From: Hydrangea macrophylla
Lineage: Eukaryota > Streptophyta > Magnoliopsida > Cornales > Hydrangeaceae
Reading direction: 5' to 3'
Assembly (NCBI GenBank): GCA_033977485.1
Contig: CM066985.1
Span: 72,029,045-72,093,044, forward strand
Length of the DNA stretch: 64,000 bases
Shown: one piece after another, positions 59,566 through 64,000 of the stretch
Position numbering within the stretch: position 1 is the first letter of the stretch
Layout of the letters: the number at the start of each line of letters is the position of its first letter
Made by a program: the position numbers and the translations under genes
The notes under the pieces: model-generated
Told to the model about the DNA's origin: nothing
What the model saw: the letters and a program-made list of their open reading frames with translations, nothing else
The model's database searches: none

Positions 59566-60549
59566 TCAAAAGTTGTCCACATCGGATCCATAGATGGAAG
59601 CCTCGTCCTCTGGGGCAACCTCAGATAACACATCATCCTCATCCATATCATTGTCATCCATCATGTCCTCATCCTCTATCACAACATCCTCAATCAGCTC
59701 GGGTCCATCAGGCTCCACAACAGCTCCCAAATCTCCTGCATCAGCAACCATGTCAGCCTGGGCTGCATCAAATGCGGCTGCAAGTGCCTCAACCTGTACC
59801 ATAGCCTGTGCCAACTCCGGTGCTCCAATCTCAAATCCATGGGGATGTGCAGCCATCTCTGCAGCCCACTCAGCTGCCAGTTGTGCTATAACTCCTCCTG
59901 GTAAGACTGGTACTACTGCATCATCACCTGCATCATCATCTACGGCTACCTTATCCTCCCCTATCGGATAACCCTCTGCAACTACAATATCTATGCCAAC
60001 TGGCACGTCCATACCGGTTGGGTCCTCGGGGTCCTCCTCCTCCGGATCATACTCCGGCTCCTCGTCATCGGTGTCCTCGTCCTCCTCATCCTCCATCTTC
60101 TCATCGTCATCCTCTGGCTCATCGTCGCCATCGCTCTCATCATCCTCCATGCCCTCATCTGCTGGGGGTACATCAGCCATGTCCTCCTCTGGTGGGGGTG
60201 GAGGTGTCTGGGGTGGTGGCTCTGTTAGGGGTGGTGGAGGCGATGTTCTAACCTCGGCAAGTAAAACCTGGTATGAAGAACGGTCTCGTAACATCAGTAG
60301 AGAGTCCTCCTCGATGCGTTTGAAGGTCTCCTTGCGGTAGATCATCTCCTGACGTATCACTTCTGGGTCCTGGGTCCTGGGTCCTGGGTCCCAAATCTCT
60401 ACTGCTCAATCCGCATGTCTCGCTTTGTCTCTGCAATAGCTCTCTGCCTAACCTTCTAAGCATAGTACTGTGGATCTGCTGGCGCAATACTCCTCTCATA
60501 CACATAGTGTCCTCCAAACTCGTCTGGAACGAACAGCGGCGGTGCCATG
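59566..60549 (-). CDS. Additional acidic, proline-rich ORF between PBS and gag
   Basis: An uninterrupted 264-codon frame (59566-60360) on the same strand as gag, ending about 400 bp before the gag start. It starts MIRQEMIYRKETFKRIEEDS, then Pro-rich (TSPPPPLTEPPPQTPPPPPE), then strongly Asp/Glu-rich, an Ala-rich stretch (QLAAEWAAEMAAHPHGFEIG) and a second acidic tail (ASIYGSDVDNF). Upstream, in another frame, MAPPLFVPDEFGGHYVYERS begins at 60549 with two TAG stops. A triple GGGTCCT repeat (60364-60390) separates the two, so the original protein was probably longer. No recognised domain. Extra ORFs are known in some Gypsy lineages; I cannot match this one. Confidence 0.5.
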
Positions 60550-60666
60550 CTACCTGAAAAGGGACTACCTTAAGTCAGAACTAATCTTAATACCCATCTA
60601 TAGAATCTCAAGGTTCTAGGACCAGATGGTGTGAGACAATCTGTGAGCGAAAAAGATATAAACCTA

Positions 60667-60679
60667 GGCTCTGATACCA
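60667..60679 (-). other. Primer-binding site of the chromovirus-like element
   Basis: The minus strand TGGTATCAGAGCC begins 7 bases after the 5' LTR end and is complementary to initiator-Met tRNA. Confidence 0.8.
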
Positions 60680-60686
60680 AAAATCC

Positions 60687-62900
60687 TGTCACGTCCCAGA
60701 ACGGCAAAAATAGTGAAAAATAAATTTCCTTTTTGGGTCCAAAGGCAGCAACGGGTAAAGTCACATGATTGTCCACACCACGCAGTACTAAGCAACGAGA
60801 AGTAATAGTGTAACAAGAATGAAGTCTAGGTTTTGATCACAACGTAACATAAAGTCAACAGAAGTTACTAACTATTACACATCAGAGTCTCGAATCAAAT
60901 ATAAGATAGCGGAAGTACAAATGTCAAGGCAACATATGCCTGACTACAAAAAGGGTTCTAAAACGATAAAGACAATTAGCTACAATTCTAGTCTAGTCTT
61001 CAGTTGGCGTAAAGGTAGTCCTCAGCGTAGTAGTCTTCTTTGGTCTGACCTCCGTCGGGGAAATTCTCCACGGGGACGTCATCACTAGCATGGTAGTCTT
61101 CTCCTGCCGGCCATTCACCTGTATAGTCATAACCAAGGTGCGATGGAACATAGAAATGTCCAGCGGCATAAACGCCGTCAGCTTAATGAAAGCTGAGTGA
61201 GTTAGATACTAACAGGGTATCAACTATTGAAGTTATTACAAGTTATAAACAGTAACCAAGTTAGCGTTCAGTGAGGGTAACTCCTTTACATCAAACCGAT
61301 TATCCGATTACTAACGTCTTACTCATTTTAAGACCGATAACACGTCTTGATGGGGGAACAGACTCGACAATAGTTCAACTCTATAAATACACCATTGCTC
61401 ATCCACCGCTTTTAAGAACATATGCACAGTTCACCGCATGTCATGGATACCACGTTAGTCCATCCCCCGCTTTTAAGACCATATGCACAGTTCACCGCAT
61501 GTCAGGGATATAACGCTTTAAACAACAGTACATCATTCTATGCCACGACTTAGCGACGTCTACCAGTGATCACTGTCCACCGCATGTCATAGACACCTTC
61601 GTCTGTCTACCGCTTTTAAGAACATATGATTAGATCATCTGGCTATCTTAGGGCAAATGGTCTGGTTCACCGCAAGTCATAGACACCTTCGTCTGTCTAC
61701 CGCTTTTAAGAACATATGATCGACCAAAGCTCGCCCACGCAAGGTTCCCGAATCTTAGCAAACCTACTTAAGTTCAACTCTATCACCGATACATGACAAT
61801 CCCAATGTGGCCCGACTACTCTGAATGAAATGAACGTTAACTCCAAAGGATTCATGACTATTCCGTTATCTAACATCATAAACATTATCCGTTAATCTTG
61901 TTGTTACTACAATCCTACGCCGCATTAACTCATTATCATGTCTGTATTACAATAATAAAGCATGCTGGGAAATACTGAACAGTAAATAAACAACTAAACA
62001 GTTATTATAAGAAAATAGTATTCTGAAACTTCCAATCGATTGGTATAGAGGTCCAATCGATTGGTATAAAAGTGGCATCAATCGATTGGAAAAAGTTCAA
62101 TCGATTGGATCATAATCCATGTCAATCGATTGCATAAAGTGTCAATCGATTGGGACCTGAAAGATGTCAATCGATTGGTAAGAGTACCAATCGATTGGTA
62201 CTTCATCTTCTTCACAGTGAAGACTGTCCAGCAACATATAAACGGGAATACATGGTTTACACTCCATTTCTTCATTCAAAACACGTTCTAACATCAATAT
62301 AAAGCTACCAAGTGAGTTTAAAACTCACCTTAGGTGTCTAGGGTGTGTTTGGGAATGTGTAATGAAGCTTGGAGCTTCAATGGTGGCTCCTCTCTCTCTC
62401 CTCTGCTCTGTCTTCTTCTTTCTTCTTCTCTTCTTTCTTCTTTTCGATCTTCTTCTCTTCTTCCTTCTTGTCTCAGTCCATGGATGTGTGTGTGAGTGTA
62501 TGAATATGTGTATATATGTGTGTATATATATGAGTGTATATAAACACACACACAAGCACTCCCTCTCACTCTCTAGTTTCTGAAAACAAAAAATGGGCGA
62601 GATTGGGTCGCATATATATATAGATGGGGAAGTGTTCACGTGGACAAACCCCAGCCAGAGCAAAAGAATCTGCCTAGCTGCCTCCAATCGATTGGTATTA
62701 GTGTCAATCGATTGATATGAGCAATCGATTGGTATACTTGCCAATCGATTGGTACCCAAAATAAGGCAATCGATTGGAAAACTTGTCAATCGATTGGTAT
62801 CCAAATTATACCAAGGGTAAGGCCAAGCTCATACAAGTATTAAAAAGAAACGTACAAGGTCTTATTCACATAATATATTACAAAAATACAGGGTATTACA
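60687..62900 (-). repeat. 5' LTR of the chromovirus-like element
   Basis: 2,214 bp, TGTCACGTCCC...GGTATTACA on the plus strand, matching the left LTR along its length with small indels in the TG-rich leader. Confidence 0.9.
61000..61182 (-). other. Second copy of the 60-codon LTR reading frame (5' LTR)
   Basis: Same length and same termini (ADGVYAAGHF ... YYAEDYLYAN-stop) as the left LTR copy, with several amino-acid substitutions and no indel or stop. Confidence 0.35.
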
Positions 62901-62954
62901 AAAGGTGATTATAGATACTGAAGAGCAAACTATCCTTGGGTTGAGGTGGCTACG

Positions 62955-64000
62955 TGTCACGCCCCGGAACCACCCAGATGATCCTAGGACACGTGGCACG
63001 CCACCAAAGCCTTACACCAGTGATTAAAGTTCCAAAATAAGTTTAAAATAAGCTTAAACCAAAGAAACTCAACTGACAAAGGGCAAAATCCCGTCTTTGC
63101 AATCGGCCAAAAACCCTGTTTTAACAAGTAATAAATTCCCAAATAATATTATCAAATCACAAGTTGAAATTAACACTAATGCTTTAAACCATTTAAAGTC
63201 AAACCAAAGTCACAAACATGAGCTTCTAAGTACAAGCAAGAGTTTTAAATACTTTAGGAAAAGTACTAAATATAACCATTTACAACCAACCCAATAAATA
63301 AATCTCCAAGTTTAAACGTCCCAATCTAGTAACATTAGTCATAGTAACACTATGATCAAACAATCCCAACTAACACAGCCCCACCTTATATTATAGGAGT
63401 TAAGTTACAATCCAACTAAAGTAAGACTAGTACTACTATCCAGATTAAAACCGATTAATTACAACTATATTGCAAGCTTTAAACTAAAAAGCAGGTAACT
63501 ATTAACAAGGTTACAACAACTCCCAAAACCCATAAGCCAGCCAAGCCACTTCCCAGCTCACTTCCCCGGTCCCTCGCCACGATCACCTAGGATGGTTATT
63601 CAATAACCATTACAATATATAAGCTATATGCTTAGTGAGCAATGCCAATTATGAATATGGATAATAAACATGTTCAATTCAACATATTACACAAAACTAT
63701 AGTCTCTGGCAATAACTAGTTCACTCCCACCACTACCGGCTAGCCCGCGGCTCCACTCCCCAAGCCCGCGTGACTAGTTATGACCCACGCCCTCACACGT
63801 GCGATCCCATAGGCCTCTGGCGGCCGTGGTCGTCACCACAAAGATTACCTCATGGTGGTATAGAACTAGCAATTTCCATTGACCCAAATAGGCAACTCAA
63901 CATGCTCATTTAATCATTACACCGTGCAATCACAATCAAATTGGGCCTAATTTAACCACATGGATTTTGCCCAATAATAACTAAGTAAACTAAGTTAAGC
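62955..64000 (-). mobile_element. Partial LTR leaving the window (family of the 50117-52346 LTR)
   Basis: Begins TGTCACGCCCCGGAACC on the plus strand, the inverted end of an LTR. Shared with 50117-52346 in reverse complement: CCTAGGACACGTG and CGCCACCAAAGCC near the start, GGTTATTCAATAACCAT at 63593, and the GGCGGCCGTGGTCGTCACCA region. Interior not in the window; no gene seen. Confidence 0.6.

Larger units (their letters stand above)
52385..62900 (-). mobile_element. Near-complete Ty3/Gypsy chromovirus-like retrotransposon, TSD AAAGG
   Basis: 10.5 kb with two full LTRs, flanked by AAAGG (52380-52384, 62901-62905). Order on the minus strand: 5' LTR, Met-tRNA PBS, additional acidic ORF, gag, protease, RT, RNase H, integrase, chromodomain-like tail, purine-rich tract (GAGTGGTGGATGA), 3' LTR. 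TGTAATACCC ends plus the tail suggest the Tekay/Del clade. All of gag-pol is broken by stops and frameshifts, so it cannot move by itself. Confidence 0.9.

Noticed and set aside
59594..60340. Plus-strand Ser-rich frames opposite the acidic ORF
   Set aside because: Antisense shadows of GAT/GAG-rich codons in the minus-strand acidic ORF.

Overview
This is flowering-plant nuclear DNA, probably a eudicot. It is AT-rich and has GT-AG introns, a plant-type 26S proteasome RPN10 gene, a plant RMR (PA/TM/RING-H2) gene, and many MITEs and LTR retrotransposons. No rRNA, tRNA, organelle or bacterial sequence was recognised.

The window splits into two landscapes. Positions 1-31,000 are gene space on the minus strand with three spliced host genes. 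(1) RPN10/PSMD4, a proteasome ubiquitin receptor, has exons from 7321 down to 1653. Its last exons must lie beyond the left edge, behind a Copia-like element. Exon 6 carries an apparent 1-base deletion. (2) A small, intact, five-exon single-domain rhodanese (141 aa, 15441-11859) has a hydrophobic N-terminal signal. (3) An RMR-type vacuolar sorting receptor/RING protein (30334-about 19294) has a second intron swollen to 8.4 kb by nested DNA transposons. Introns and spacers are full of foldback elements, several with clear target-site duplications (TSDs: TAA, TA, 8 bp, 9 bp).

The RMR intron holds a readable insertion history. A roughly 0.5-kb inverted-repeat element was split by a 5.8-kb hAT transposon (8-bp TSD ATGTGGGG). 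The hAT copy received a Stowaway MITE and a 756-bp nonautonomous element (8-bp TSD). A 762-bp element (9-bp TSD) entered the same host separately.

Positions 31,400-64,000 are nested LTR-retrotransposon DNA. Three LTRs sit one inside another (32,529-38,955). Two large LTRs starting T(G/A)TAGACACCCC follow (38,956-42,361 and 45,062-48,241); the second interrupts the RNase H region of a Ty3/Gypsy element whose 3' LTR is 50,117-52,346. A nearly complete Ty3/Gypsy chromovirus-like element (52,385-62,900, minus strand, TSD AAAGG) then carries decayed gag-pol, a chromodomain-like tail and an additional acidic ORF between PBS and gag. Another LTR begins at 62,955 and leaves the window.

The most unusual signals are in these LTRs: clusters of short self-complementary motifs whose sequence differs by family, a GTGAGT...ACTCACT dyad found twice in each of three LTRs and once in a fourth, and a short acidic Tyr-rich reading frame ending 311-317 bp before the GACA end of four different LTRs. 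All coordinates come from reading by eye; family names rest on motifs, and no database search was run.
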